Notes under the pieces: generated by a model
Seen by the model: only the letters and a program-made list of their open reading frames with translations
Told to the model about the DNA's origin: nothing
The model's database searches: none
In this document: one piece after another, positions 43,118 through 52,267 of the stretch
Position numbering within the stretch: position 1 is the first letter of the stretch
Layout: the number at the start of each line of letters is the position of its first letter
Made by a program: the position numbers and the translations under genes
NCBI GenBank assembly: GCA_017519405.1
Contig: JAFWSH010000005.1
Location: 1 to 64,000, forward strand
Direction: 5' to 3'
Length of the DNA: 64,000 nucleotides
From: Clostridia bacterium
GTDB lineage: Bacteria > Bacillota > Clostridia > Christensenellales > Aristaeellaceae

Positions 43118-44764
43118 TTATTTATCATCCCGGGAAAAGTGCGGTCTTTTCTGGAGAGTGCTGTATCGCAAAGAGGGGATCGGGGCGTCAAGGGGGAAAG
43201 CCGGGGCCTCAGGGGGCACGGCGTCCACCCGCTGATACAGGGCGTAGACGTAGCGACGCTCGACCACCCACTCCATCTGCCTCACCAGGCGGTAGTCCGG
43301 GTTGTCCGCCATCTGCCGCCAGAAGCGGTTCTGCTCCTCCGGGGAAAAGTCGCTGCGGCCACGGGTAACCACAAAGGCGGTGCGTTTCTCCGCAACACAG
43401 GCCTCCTGTCCGGCCTCCATGTCGGGGTTTGTGAGGTTGAGCAGGCAGAAATACCGGTCGGGGGTCTGCTGCCCCGCGGCGAAATAGAAGCCGCCGTCCA
43501 GAAAGCCGTAGTTGAGCAGGCTCCGATCCTCCTGCTGCCGGATGATCTGTGCAAATTGCCCGTAGGGCGTCGCCTCCATGGGCAGGCCCAGCATATAGGT
43601 GTTGCCGCACAGACCCAGGGCGAGGAGGGGGTTGGCCAGTAGCAGGACCAGGGCCGCGGCCAGGGCAGTCCGGGTCAGCCGGCCCGGCTTGGTGAGGAAG
43701 GCGCAGGACCGGGGGAGAAATTGCCGCGCAAGAGCCCCCGCCGCAGCCAACCCCAAGGGGCTGAAGACCGCAAACACCAGACCGTAGTAGATGTAGTCCC
43801 TCCCGCCGAAGTAGGTGGAGGCAAACAGGCACAGCGCGCTCAGCCAGACAGCCGGCGCCTCCCGGGCGTGCTCCTTCCGGCAGACGGCGATCCATATCAG
43901 CCCCAGGGCTGCCAGGGGGCACCAGGTCAGGTTCCGCCAGGCGATTTTCAGCGGCAGGAGGAACAGCCTTCCGGGGCTGACCGACCGGGGGTATTTGGTG
44001 AGGTTGTCGATGAAATACACCTGCCACAGGTCCCCGAGGGCGCCTCGCAGGGCGAACCAGCCCACCACCGCGCCGGACAGCGCTGCCAGCCCCAGCAGGA
44101 AGAAGCCGATCAGCCGCAGGAGGCGTCCGGCGCGGCCTGTGGCCAGATACCGGATCATCACCGCCAGGGCCAGGCCGGCGAACAGGCCGCAGAAGGTGTA
44201 CTTGGTCCACAGGGCGGCGGCGGTGCACAGACCCAGGACAAAGCCCTCCCCGTCCCCCAGGGGCCGGTCCGCCCGCAGGGCCCGCAGCACAAGCCACAGC
44301 CCCAGGGCCATCACCGGCAGGAAGCACTCCTCCGCGCTGGAGCCGTGGGTGAAGGCGCCGGAGAGGGGCACAGCCAGGGCCATGACCGCCGCGGCAGGCC
44401 AGTAGATGACCCGGGAGCCCGTCACTGTCTGGGCGATACGGCCGCTCAGGTGGAGGAAGCAGGAGAAGCACAGGCCCTCCAGCAGATAAACCCCCAGGAA
44501 GCTGTTCTCCGACACCAGGGAGGCCAGGGCGTAGAGCAACAGCAGCGGGCCCTTCTGCTCATACAGGTCCCGGTAGGGCATCAGCCCGTGGACGATGCCC
44601 CGGCCCACGGTGAAGAAGCAGTTCACATCCACCCAGTTGTTCATGGGGTAGAGGAAGGAGCTCTTGGAGCAGACGGCCAGGACAGTAAAGGAAAGCAGCG
44701 CAACAAAGACAAGACGCAGGAGGGGGCGGTCCAGCCGCCGGAGCCCATGCATCGGAAGCATCAC
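43118..44764 (-). CDS. GT-C type membrane glycosyltransferase (GT39/PMT-like)
   Basis: A 548-residue protein with about ten transmembrane segments. The first extracytoplasmic loop after TM1 reads NWVDVNCFFTVGRGIVHG then LMPYRDLYEQKGPLLLLYA, like the acidic loop of PMT/ArnT-type enzymes that use polyprenyl-phosphate sugars (the D residues would be the catalytic acids). The C-terminal ~130 residues are soluble and extracytoplasmic. It presumably adds a sugar to a surface polymer or protein; acceptor unknown. It follows the fucosidase gene by 25 bp on the same transcript. Confidence 0.72.
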   Translation of the reverse strand: MMLPMHGLRRLDRPLLRLVFVALLSFTVLAVCSKSSFLYPMNNWVDVNCFFTVGRGIVHGLMPYRDLYEQKGPLLLLYALASLVSENSFLGVYLLEGLCFSCFLHLSGRIAQTVTGSRVIYWPAAAVMALAVPLSGAFTHGSSAEECFLPVMALGLWLVLRALRADRPLGDGEGFVLGLCTAAALWTKYTFCGLFAGLALAVMIRYLATGRAGRLLRLIGFFLLGLAALSGAVVGWFALRGALGDLWQVYFIDNLTKYPRSVSPGRLFLLPLKIAWRNLTWCPLAALGLIWIAVCRKEHAREAPAVWLSALCLFASTYFGGRDYIYYGLVFAVFSPLGLAAAGALARQFLPRSCAFLTKPGRLTRTALAAALVLLLANPLLALGLCGNTYMLGLPMEATPYGQFAQIIRQQEDRSLLNYGFLDGGFYFAAGQQTPDRYFCLLNLTNPDMEAGQEACVAEKRTAFVVTRGRSDFSPEEQNRFWRQMADNPDYRLVRQMEWVVERRYVYALYQRVDAVPPEAPAFPLDAPIPSLRYSTLQKRPHFSRDDK

Positions 44765-44789
44765 ACTCCCATCTCAGCGGTGATGGGGC

Positions 44790-46256
44790 TCACCCCACCC
44801 GGATTCGGAAGGCCACGGGCATCGCCCCGTCCCGGACGGGGATGCGCAGGTGGAGGCCCTCCCCGTCCCGCGCCACCGCCACGGGGGCGTCCGTGTCCAG
44901 GCAGACGGTCTCCCGGATCACCCCCCGGAAGTGGGGGCTGTCCGTGCCCAGGGCCGGGAAGGTGTAGACCCCGTCGGGGCTGGGAGCCAGGGCCACGGCG
45001 TAGAGGCAATCCCCCTTGCGGGTGTAGCGCACATCCTGATGGGTGAAGCCCTTGCGCTCCCCGTCTGTGAAGTGCCCCTCCCGGAACCGGGTGGGGCCTT
45101 CCCCGTAGATCTTCCAGGGGCGGGTGTCCCGGATGGCCTCGCCATTTGCCGCCATCCAGTCCCCGATGGCCTCCAGCACCGCCCGGTCCGGGTCGGAGAT
45201 GGTGCCGTCGGGCTTGGGGCCCACGTTCAGCAGGAAGGTGCCGTTCTTGGACACGATGTCCACCAGGTCCCGCACCAGGTCCTCCGCAGGCTTGAAGCTG
45301 TTGCCCTCCGTCCAGCACCAGGAGTTGTAGGCGATGGCGGTATCCGTCTGCCAGAAGTAGGGCTTCATGTCCGCAAACTGTCCCCGCTCCACGTCCGGCA
45401 CCGCGCAGCCGAAGGGGAAGGCGTCGTGCTTGTAGTTGATCACCACCGTCTCCCCCCGGGCGGCGGCCTGGTTGTAGTAGTAGGCCGCCAGCTTCTGCAG
45501 CCAGGGGCGCACGGCCTTGTGCTGGATCCACCAGTCGAAGTAGAGGATGCGGGGCCTGTAGCGGTCGATGAGCTCGCAGGTGCGCAGGAGCCAGTCCTCC
45601 AGGAACTCCTCCGAGGGGGTGAGGCCCTCGGGGTCGATGCTCTGCATGTCAAAGGGCTCCGGCTCCGTGACGCTGGGCCAGTAGAGGCTGTCCCGGGGCA
45701 CCGGGTCCCGGATGTCGCTGTCGAAGCGCTTCCCCATGCCCATGAACCAGTAGTGCTCCACCCGGTGGGAGGAGGCGCCGCACACCAGGCCGCGGCTGCG
45801 GCAGGCGCTGTGGATCTCCCCCAGCACGTCCCGGCGGGGGCCCATCTCATAGGCGTTCCAGTGGGAGAGGGCAGAGCGGTACATCTGGAAGCCGTCGTGG
45901 TGCTCCGCCACGGGCATCACATACCGCGCTCTCGCCCGGGCGAAGAGCTCCGCCCAGGCCTCCGGGTCGAACCTCTCCGCCCGGAACAGGGGGATGAAGT
46001 CCTTGTAGCCGAAGTCCCGGTGGGGGCCGTAGGTGGCGATGTGGTGCTCATACTCCGGGGAGCCCTGGACGTACATGTTGCGGGAGTACCACTCGTTGGC
46101 GAAGGCGGGCACGGAGAAAACGCCCCAGTGGATGAAGATGCCGAACTTCAGGTTCTGGTACCAGGCGGGGGTCTCGTAGCGGGCCAAAGAGGCCCAGTCG
46201 TCGGTATACGGGCCCTGATCGATGACCCGCCGGATCGCGGCAAGACGGTCGTGCAT
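44790..46256 (-). CDS. alpha-L-fucosidase (GH29)
   Basis: A 488-residue GH29 enzyme. WYQNLKFGIFIHWGVFSVPA is the family start, VMPVAEHHDGFQMYRS the conserved His-His loop, YRPRILYFDWWIQ carries the nucleophile Asp, and FLLNVGPKPDGTISD closes the barrel. A C-terminal beta domain follows. No leader, so it probably acts on imported fucosylated oligosaccharides such as host mucin or milk glycans. AGGAGG precedes the ATG. First gene of the transcript with the GT-C enzyme. Confidence 0.9.
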   Translation of the reverse strand: MHDRLAAIRRVIDQGPYTDDWASLARYETPAWYQNLKFGIFIHWGVFSVPAFANEWYSRNMYVQGSPEYEHHIATYGPHRDFGYKDFIPLFRAERFDPEAWAELFARARARYVMPVAEHHDGFQMYRSALSHWNAYEMGPRRDVLGEIHSACRSRGLVCGASSHRVEHYWFMGMGKRFDSDIRDPVPRDSLYWPSVTEPEPFDMQSIDPEGLTPSEEFLEDWLLRTCELIDRYRPRILYFDWWIQHKAVRPWLQKLAAYYYNQAAARGETVVINYKHDAFPFGCAVPDVERGQFADMKPYFWQTDTAIAYNSWCWTEGNSFKPAEDLVRDLVDIVSKNGTFLLNVGPKPDGTISDPDRAVLEAIGDWMAANGEAIRDTRPWKIYGEGPTRFREGHFTDGERKGFTHQDVRYTRKGDCLYAVALAPSPDGVYTFPALGTDSPHFRGVIRETVCLDTDAPVAVARDGEGLHLRIPVRDGAMPVAFRIRVG

Positions 46257-46296
46257 GGGGAAACCTCCTGTATGAATGTTTGTTTGAGCTCGAGAA

Positions 46297-46325
46297 ATTG
46301 TAGCACATGAGCAGGCGATTGAAAA
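46297..46325 (-). promoter_or_regulatory. promoter of the fucosidase operon
   Basis: On the minus strand TTTTCA (46320-46325), 17 bp, TACAAT (46297-46302). The -35 is weak, consistent with need for an activator. Confidence 0.6.
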
Positions 46326-46397
46326 GACGAAAACGCCGCCGGGTCCCCTCCTGACACCGATCTTTTACCGGGGATGGAGGGGCTGGCGGGAACAATT

Positions 46398-46449
46398 CAA
46401 AGTCAAGCATAGGACAATCTCAAAGTCTGGCGTGGTTGAAATTCAAAGT
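46398..46449 (-). repeat. three CAAAGT repeats at 23-bp spacing, upstream of the fucosidase promoter
   Basis: CAAAGT occurs at 46398-46403, 46421-46426 and 46444-46449, exactly 23 bp apart; the outer two are extended to AATTCAAAGT. They lie about 70-125 bp upstream of the weak -35 box of the fucosidase promoter, where activator sites would sit. The rest of the 46326-46517 gap shows nothing else I recognise. Confidence 0.5.
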
Positions 46450-46517
46450 GAAACGGTGCAGATCCATGCGGGGCACCGTTTTCCGGGCCGTAAATGGTGC
46501 AGAGCCCCACCAAGGGT

Positions 46518-46558
46518 AAAACCCGGGAGGGCGGATCACTCCGCCGCTTCCGGGTTTT
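46518..46558 (-). terminator. terminator overlapping the end of the HEAGH gene
   Basis: AAAACCCGG (46518-46526) pairs with CCGGGTTTT (46550-46558), and inside it GGCGGA (46530-46535) pairs with TCCGCC (46540-46545). The stop codon of the gene at 46536 lies within the hairpin. Confidence 0.75.
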
Positions 46559-47687
46559 TCATCTGCTCGTATTTCTCCCGGGCCAGGGCCGTGAGGGCGC
46601 GCTCCTCCTCCGCTTCCCGGGGATAGGGATAGACGGCGGCGGCCTTCTCGAACCGGGCGAGAATGCCCTCCGCCTTCACCGGGTCCCGGTCCCGCAGCAG
46701 GGCCAGGGCGTACTCCGTGCGGATCACGCCGAGGCTGGTGCGGATGGATTTCATGAACTTCTGCAGCTCCGGCGTGTCCAGCTTCTCCAGCACCTCCGGC
46801 CGGTTTTCCCCCATGAGCTCCAGGCAGATCCGGTCGCAGGCCGGACCCAGGGATTGCACGTCGGGGAGGTCCATCAGCAGGTCCAGCAGGGCCGCCGCCT
46901 CGGGGAAGCGGCGCTCCACCATCAGCCGCCAGCTGGCCAGCGCCGCCGTGGCCGCCGTCAGCGGGCTCTGCCGGATGCGTTCCTCCGGCGGCAGGGTGAA
47001 CCACTCCTCTGGCATGTCCCGGATCCCCAGCCCCCGGCCCAGGGCGTCCATCACCTGCAGCTGGATCCGGAAGTCCCGGACCGTCTCCGGGTGCCTGCGC
47101 AGGGCCAGGGTGTTCCGGCCGTCGTTGCTCACCGGGCCCATGTCCAGGGGCAGGCCGTTGATCAGGGCATAGGTCACCCCGAACACCGTCAGCATCAGCA
47201 GCGACATCCGCCCGAAGCTCTCCGGCGGCAGGAGCAGGGCAATCCCCGCGAACACCGCCGCAGTGATCAGGTTCATCAGCACCCCGCCCAGATTGTAGAG
47301 CACCACCGGCATCTCCCCGTCAGGGACGTCCGGGGGCGCCATCAGGCACTGGCCACCGGTGCCCGGGATCTTCAGCCGCTTCAGCCGCACCCGGCCCTCC
47401 TGCTTCACCCACATCAGGCTGAAGATACGGAAGGAGCTGAAGCGGTATCCCGTCAGCAGGCCGAACACCAGGTGTCCCGCTTCGTGGATGATGAGCTGCA
47501 GGGTCATGGCCGCGTACATCCAGACCAGGGCCAGCAGGAGGAGCAGCCACGGGCGGTCCCACATCCGGACCCCTGTCAGGCAGTTCAGCATCAGCAGCGC
47601 GCTGGCGCCGCCGGCCAGCAGGTACAGGAGGGCGGCCAGCAGGCGGGCGGGCTTTCTCCTCTTTTTGTTTGGGCTTTTCGGGGACAT
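46536..47687 (-). CDS. membrane protein with HEAGH zinc-protease motif (M50-like)
   Basis: A 383-residue protein. Four or more hydrophobic segments fill residues 15-200; LIIHEAGHLVFGLLTGYRF near residue 68 is an HExxH zinc motif inside a membrane segment, as in site-2-type proteases, and NLGGVLMNLI and INGLPLDMGPVSNDGR may give the distal Asp ligand (normally NxxPxxxxDG). Residues 210-383 are soluble and helical, TPR-like. It could be an intramembrane protease processing a surface protein; the secreted repeat protein encoded 40 bp upstream on the same strand is an obvious candidate partner. Confidence 0.7.
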   Translation of the reverse strand: MSPKSPNKKRRKPARLLAALLYLLAGGASALLMLNCLTGVRMWDRPWLLLLLALVWMYAAMTLQLIIHEAGHLVFGLLTGYRFSSFRIFSLMWVKQEGRVRLKRLKIPGTGGQCLMAPPDVPDGEMPVVLYNLGGVLMNLITAAVFAGIALLLPPESFGRMSLLMLTVFGVTYALINGLPLDMGPVSNDGRNTLALRRHPETVRDFRIQLQVMDALGRGLGIRDMPEEWFTLPPEERIRQSPLTAATAALASWRLMVERRFPEAAALLDLLMDLPDVQSLGPACDRICLELMGENRPEVLEKLDTPELQKFMKSIRTSLGVIRTEYALALLRDRDPVKAEGILARFEKAAAVYPYPREAEEERALTALAREKYEQMKNPEAAE

Positions 47688-47727
47688 GGGGACCTCCTCT
47701 GCAGGGCGCCGGGACCGGCTTCAGTCC

Positions 47728-50238
47728 TCAGTCCGTGATGGGGAAGAAGGTGAAGCCGTTGTCCCTGGCATAGGATTCCGCATAGCTGCCGGGCTGGCCG
47801 TAGATGAACCAGACGCCGGAGCCGAAGGGGTTGCCGTCGATTTCGTTGACGCTCGGGGGGATGACCACCGCGATGGCATCGGTGCCGATAAAGGCCTCCG
47901 CGCCGATGGCAGCGAGGTTTTCGGGCAGGACCAGCCGGGTGGCGGGGGGCCATCCGCCCACGTGGAAGTGGTCCGACTCGACCTCCGCCGTGGTGACGCC
48001 GTCCGTTACGATGGCCTTGAAGTAGTGGTCCCCGTCCTCGCCCAGCCAGAAGTAGGGACAGGAGGTGTCAGCATCGGTCTCCCACGTCATGTACCAGTCG
48101 CCGAAGCCGTTGGCCGCCCAGATTTGATAGTGGAAGGTCAGGGGGCCCTGGCCGCCGGTGTAATGAACCCTGGGGAAGGCATCATGACTGCGCGGGCCCA
48201 GTTCCTTGAACCATACCTCCAGCGAGTCCACCGACAGGGGGCCGTGCTCCGCTGCAGCCACAGCGGTCGCGCTGGCGGTGGCAACCCGGCCCAGGGCGTC
48301 CTCAGCCCGGCACGCCAGCGTGTAGTCCCCAGTCTCGGTGAGGAGCACCCCCCAGTCGCCGCCGGTGAACTCGTCGATTTCCCTGATGACCTCATCCCCC
48401 TGCTGGACCGTCATGTGCCAGGTCACGGGCAACACGGCGTTGTACCAGCATAAGGAGGGGTAGAGCGTGTCGCCCACCACCGCCGATGCGGGCCATCTGG
48501 GATAGATGGTGAGCGGCTGCGTCTCCGGCAGGTTCCCGTTCTCATCCGCCACCTTGATCAGGATGCTGGAAATGACGCCCTGCTGATTGAACGCGTCCCA
48601 TGATTCGATGCAAACCGTGTAGTATCCCGCCGCATGGGTCGTGCAGGTAATCTTCCCCTCAGCGTCGGAGATGTCATAATCGCTGCAGGCAAACCAGTCC
48701 TCGCCCAGGCTGTTTATCCGGCTGTCATTCCCGGCATAATCGCCTTCGAACCGCAGCACATAGGGCTCCCCGGCCCGGACCGTGATTTCCGTGTCCATGA
48801 AGGCCGGCCACGCGTGCTCAATGCTCGCCGGCTCGGTTCCGTCCGCGTTCAGCACGGTGATCCACAGGCTCCCCCAGAAAGAGTAGTTGGCGCAGTGACC
48901 GCTTTTGTCAATTCTGTAGCGCCCGGGCTGCAGCCCCGTAAAGGAGAGGCGCCCGTCAGGATTCGACAGGTCAAAGGCGTCGGTCGACGAGGAGAAGTAG
49001 TCGCCGTCCTCGGTCCACACCTCGGCACTCCACCACTGGATGTCATAACCGGACAGGCTCCAGCCGGCCGGCAGCACGTCATAGGTCCTCGTCACGGTTT
49101 CGCCCGGGGCGATGGTCACGCGGTCCCCGAAGCCGGAGATCCCATCAGGGGCGCCGTTGGGATTCTCCGGGACATGGACGATCACGTTCACGTCCCGGGT
49201 CGTGCCGCCCCAGCTGCAGCGGAGGGTGCCGGTGTAGTCGCCCACGGCCGTGTCGCCTCCGACCCAGAGCGAAACGCAGCACTCGCTGTCATAAGGATCA
49301 AGTTCAAAATCGTTGATTGCCTCCGGGTTATCGAACACAAGGGTCCACACCGGATCTGCCTCGAAGCCCGGTCCCCCTGCCAGATCGTTGTATTCCACAA
49401 TGCTGACATATTCGCTGTCAGAGTAATTGCCGCCCGCAAAGCGGATCATCTCGACGGTGTCACGGTCCAGGGTGAAGGTGGGGGCGGAGGATTCCGGCTC
49501 GGTCCCGTCCGCGTTCAGCACGGTGATCTGCAGGCTGCCCATGACCTGGTAGTTGGCGCAGTAGCCGCCTTTACGAAGGATGTAATGCCCGGGCTTCAGT
49601 CCCGTGAAGAAGACGCTCCCGTCATGATCCGCCAGCGTGAAGGCGTCGGTCGACGAGGAGAAGGTGCTGCCGTTCCAGGTTGTGACGTCGGGATCCCACC
49701 AGCAGAACACATAGTCGGGCGAGCTCCAGCCGGCCGGCAGCACGGCATAGGGCCGCTCAAGGGTCTCGCCCAGGGCGAGCGTCAGATGTTCGCCGCCGAA
49801 GCCGGAAACCCCCTGCGGAGGCCCGTCGGGATTCTCCCGCACGTGGACGACCACCTGCACATCCCGGGATCCGCCGCCCCAGGTGCAGCGGAAGGTGCCG
49901 ATGTAGTTGCCCACGGCCACGTACTCTCCGATATCGAACGAGATGCTTCCCGCATCGTCATAAGCATCAATCTTGAAACTGTTTATCGCCGGCAGGCTGT
50001 CGAATTCGAAGGACCACGTCGGATCCGCCTCGAAGCCTGGCTGCCCTGACAGATTGCTGTATTCCATGACACGGACGGTCTCCTTGGCTGTGTACCCGCC
50101 GCCCACGAAGCCGGTTATCTCCACGGCATAGCGGTTCAGGGTGAAGGCGGGGGACCCGTCGGCAAGGCCGGCGCAGGGCAGCGCCAGGAGGCACAGCATC
50201 ATCAGCAGGGCCAGGATCACGGCAGAACGGCACTTCAT
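47728..50238 (-). CDS. large secreted protein with two tandem repeats and LRR-like C-terminus
   Basis: An 836-residue exported protein. Residues 1-26 are a leader (LLALPCAGLA). Two ~220-residue repeats follow (about 29-251 and 252-470), sharing PGFEADP, RCxWGG, RDV, VHVxENPxG, VLPAGWS, FSSSTDAF and TVLNADGTEP. A third, different Ig-like region spans 470-740 (VGDTLYPSLCWYNAVLPVTW). The last ~70 residues (LVLPENLAAIGAEAFIGTDA, VVIPPSVNEIDGNPF) are BspA-type leucine-rich repeats. No anchor motif. Adhesion to host or polysaccharide is inferred. The ATG at 50238 follows GGAGGAG. Confidence 0.75.
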   Translation of the reverse strand: MKCRSAVILALLMMLCLLALPCAGLADGSPAFTLNRYAVEITGFVGGGYTAKETVRVMEYSNLSGQPGFEADPTWSFEFDSLPAINSFKIDAYDDAGSISFDIGEYVAVGNYIGTFRCTWGGGSRDVQVVVHVRENPDGPPQGVSGFGGEHLTLALGETLERPYAVLPAGWSSPDYVFCWWDPDVTTWNGSTFSSSTDAFTLADHDGSVFFTGLKPGHYILRKGGYCANYQVMGSLQITVLNADGTEPESSAPTFTLDRDTVEMIRFAGGNYSDSEYVSIVEYNDLAGGPGFEADPVWTLVFDNPEAINDFELDPYDSECCVSLWVGGDTAVGDYTGTLRCSWGGTTRDVNVIVHVPENPNGAPDGISGFGDRVTIAPGETVTRTYDVLPAGWSLSGYDIQWWSAEVWTEDGDYFSSSTDAFDLSNPDGRLSFTGLQPGRYRIDKSGHCANYSFWGSLWITVLNADGTEPASIEHAWPAFMDTEITVRAGEPYVLRFEGDYAGNDSRINSLGEDWFACSDYDISDAEGKITCTTHAAGYYTVCIESWDAFNQQGVISSILIKVADENGNLPETQPLTIYPRWPASAVVGDTLYPSLCWYNAVLPVTWHMTVQQGDEVIREIDEFTGGDWGVLLTETGDYTLACRAEDALGRVATASATAVAAAEHGPLSVDSLEVWFKELGPRSHDAFPRVHYTGGQGPLTFHYQIWAANGFGDWYMTWETDADTSCPYFWLGEDGDHYFKAIVTDGVTTAEVESDHFHVGGWPPATRLVLPENLAAIGAEAFIGTDAIAVVIPPSVNEIDGNPFGSGVWFIYGQPGSYAESYARDNGFTFFPITD

Positions 50239-50298
50239 TCGAGCTCCTCCAGTTCCATGCAAATATGCATTAGTAACGAAATATAAACGGGATACAAA

Positions 50299-50367
50299 TA
50301 TATACTATAGAGCGGGAGGATTGTCAAGCGCCTGCCGCTTGACAATCCCGACCCGATCCGCTACCAT
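50299..50367. promoter_or_regulatory. mirror-image divergent promoters
   Basis: Minus strand: TTGACA (50322-50327), 17 bp, TATATA (50299-50304), for the repeat protein. Plus strand: TTGACA (50339-50344), 17 bp, TACCAT (50362-50367), for the ABC exporter. The two -35 boxes lie in a perfect 12-bp inverted repeat, GGATTGTCAAGC (50318-50329) / GCTTGACAATCC (50337-50348), so one bound protein could control both. Confidence 0.75.
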
Positions 50368-50396
50368 AGGGAAAAACAGGAAATCGAGGTGATTTC

Positions 50397-52238
50397 ATGC
50401 CTCCAGGCGGCGGACGCGGCGGTCGCTTTCTCACTGAGGAGGAGAGGAAGAACAGCCCCAAGGTGACCCCGGCGCTGCTCAAGCGGGTGCTGAGCTATCT
50501 CGCCCCCTACAAAAAGCAGCTCCTGCTGGTGTTTGTGTGCATCGTGGTCAGCGCGGTGTGCAGCCTCTTTCCCTCCATCCTCACCGGCAGCATCGTGGAC
50601 GTACTCACCGGGAAGGACATGGGGGGCTGGATCGGGGCGGGGCTGTCGGCGCTGATCCGGCTGATTCTGCTGTCCCTGGGGCTCACCCTGGTGTCCAACC
50701 TCATCGGCGTGGGGGAAACCTACCTGAACAACTGGATTGCCCAGCACATCTCCTTTGACATGCGCAACCAGATGTTCCGGCATCTCCAGACCATGAGCCA
50801 GCGGTTTTTCACCACCGTGAGCCAGGGGGACATCATCACCCGCATGACCTCGGACATTGCCGGGGTGGAGAGCGTGGTCTCCGGCACCTTCTCCTCCATC
50901 ATCTCCAACCTGATCACCCTGACGGTGGCGGTGATCGCCATGTTCCAGAAGAACTGGGTGCTGGCCCTGGTGGGGCTGGTGGTGGTGCCCCTGTTCACCC
51001 TGCCCACCCGCATGGCCGGCCGCACCCGCTGGAAGCTGGCCCAGGAGGCCCAGGACTGCAACGACGAGATCAACGGCATCCTCAACGAGACCCTCTCCGT
51101 CTCCGGCCAGCTGCTGGTGAAGCTCTTCGGCCGGGAGGAGGACGAGTACCGGCGCTATCGGGACGCCAACGGCCGCATGGTGAAGCTGAACATCCGGGAG
51201 CGCATGGCCGGCCGCTGGTTCTTCGTGGTGATCTCCACCTTCTCCTCCGTGGGGCCCATGCTGCTGTACCTGGTGGGCGGCATCCTGATGATGCGCTACG
51301 ACGCCAGCCTCACCGTGGGCGACATCACGGTGCTGGTGGCGCTGCTGGGGCGGATGTACGGCCCGGTGAACAGCCTGCTGAACATCCAGGTGGACTGGAT
51401 CCGCTCCATGGCCATGTTCACCCGCATCTTCGAGTACTTCGACATGCCGGCGGAGATCCGGAACCGGGAGGGCGCCGTGACCCCGCAAGGGGCTCCCCGG
51501 GGCGAGGTGCGCTTCGAGCACGTGGACTTCGCCTACAGCCCGGAGCGGCAGATCCTCCGGGACATCAGCTTCGATCTCCCGGCAGGCCGCTCGGTGGCCA
51601 TCGTGGGCCCCTCCGGCTCCGGCAAGTCCACCATCGTGAACCTGATCCCCCGGCTGTGGGACGTGGGGGGCGGCACGGTGTACTTCGACGGCCGGGACGT
51701 GCGGGACCTGGACCTGCACTACCTCCGGAGCCAGGTGGGGGTAGTGACCCAGGAGACCTACCTCTTCAACGGCACCATCCGGGACAACCTGCGCTATGCC
51801 CGGGAGGACGCCACGGAGGAGGAGATGATCGAGGCCTGCAAGAAGGCCAATATCTACGACTTCATCCTGAACCAGCCCCAGGGCTTTGACACCATGGTGG
51901 GCAACCGGGGCCTGAAGCTCTCCGGCGGCGAGAAGCAGCGGATCTCCATCGCCCGGGTGCTGCTGAAGGACCCCGCCCTGCTGATCTTCGACGAGGCCAC
52001 CTCCGCCCTGGACTCCATCTCCGAGGCGGCCATCCAGGCGGCCATCGACCCCCTCATCGACGAGCGCACGTCCATTCTGATCGCCCACCGCCTCTCCACC
52101 ATCCTGGCGGCGGATGAGATCCTGGTGGTGCGGGACGGGGAGATCGTGGAGCGGGGCCAGCACCAGGCCCTGGTCCACGCCGGGGGCACCTACCAGGAGC
52201 TCTACGAGACCCAGTTCTCCAAGGCCCTGGAGGGATGA
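50397..52238 (+). CDS. ABC exporter, fused permease and ATPase
   Basis: A 613-residue half-transporter of the MsbA/LmrA/YwjA type. Six membrane segments span residues 35-345, then the ATPase: VRFEHVDFAYSPERQILRDI, Walker A GPSGSGKST, Q-loop VVTQETYLFNGTIRDNLRYA, signature KLSGGEKQRISIARVLL, Walker B LLIFDEATSALDS and switch IAHRLST. It should work as a homodimer exporting lipids, peptides or drugs. A glycine/arginine-rich N-terminus (MPPGGGRGGRFL) is typical of clostridial members. Divergent from the secreted repeat protein. Confidence 0.9.
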   Translation: MPPGGGRGGRFLTEEERKNSPKVTPALLKRVLSYLAPYKKQLLLVFVCIVVSAVCSLFPSILTGSIVDVLTGKDMGGWIGAGLSALIRLILLSLGLTLVSNLIGVGETYLNNWIAQHISFDMRNQMFRHLQTMSQRFFTTVSQGDIITRMTSDIAGVESVVSGTFSSIISNLITLTVAVIAMFQKNWVLALVGLVVVPLFTLPTRMAGRTRWKLAQEAQDCNDEINGILNETLSVSGQLLVKLFGREEDEYRRYRDANGRMVKLNIRERMAGRWFFVVISTFSSVGPMLLYLVGGILMMRYDASLTVGDITVLVALLGRMYGPVNSLLNIQVDWIRSMAMFTRIFEYFDMPAEIRNREGAVTPQGAPRGEVRFEHVDFAYSPERQILRDISFDLPAGRSVAIVGPSGSGKSTIVNLIPRLWDVGGGTVYFDGRDVRDLDLHYLRSQVGVVTQETYLFNGTIRDNLRYAREDATEEEMIEACKKANIYDFILNQPQGFDTMVGNRGLKLSGGEKQRISIARVLLKDPALLIFDEATSALDSISEAAIQAAIDPLIDERTSILIAHRLSTILAADEILVVRDGEIVERGQHQALVHAGGTYQELYETQFSKALEG

Positions 52239-52267
52239 TTCCGTCCTCCTCCCCATTTGCCCAAGAC

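Noticed and set aside
42856-43191. 111-residue minus-strand frame overlapping the small membrane protein
   Set aside because: Arg/Ser/Pro-rich composition without hydrophobic or structured segments; the frame at 42896-43108 is more protein-like.
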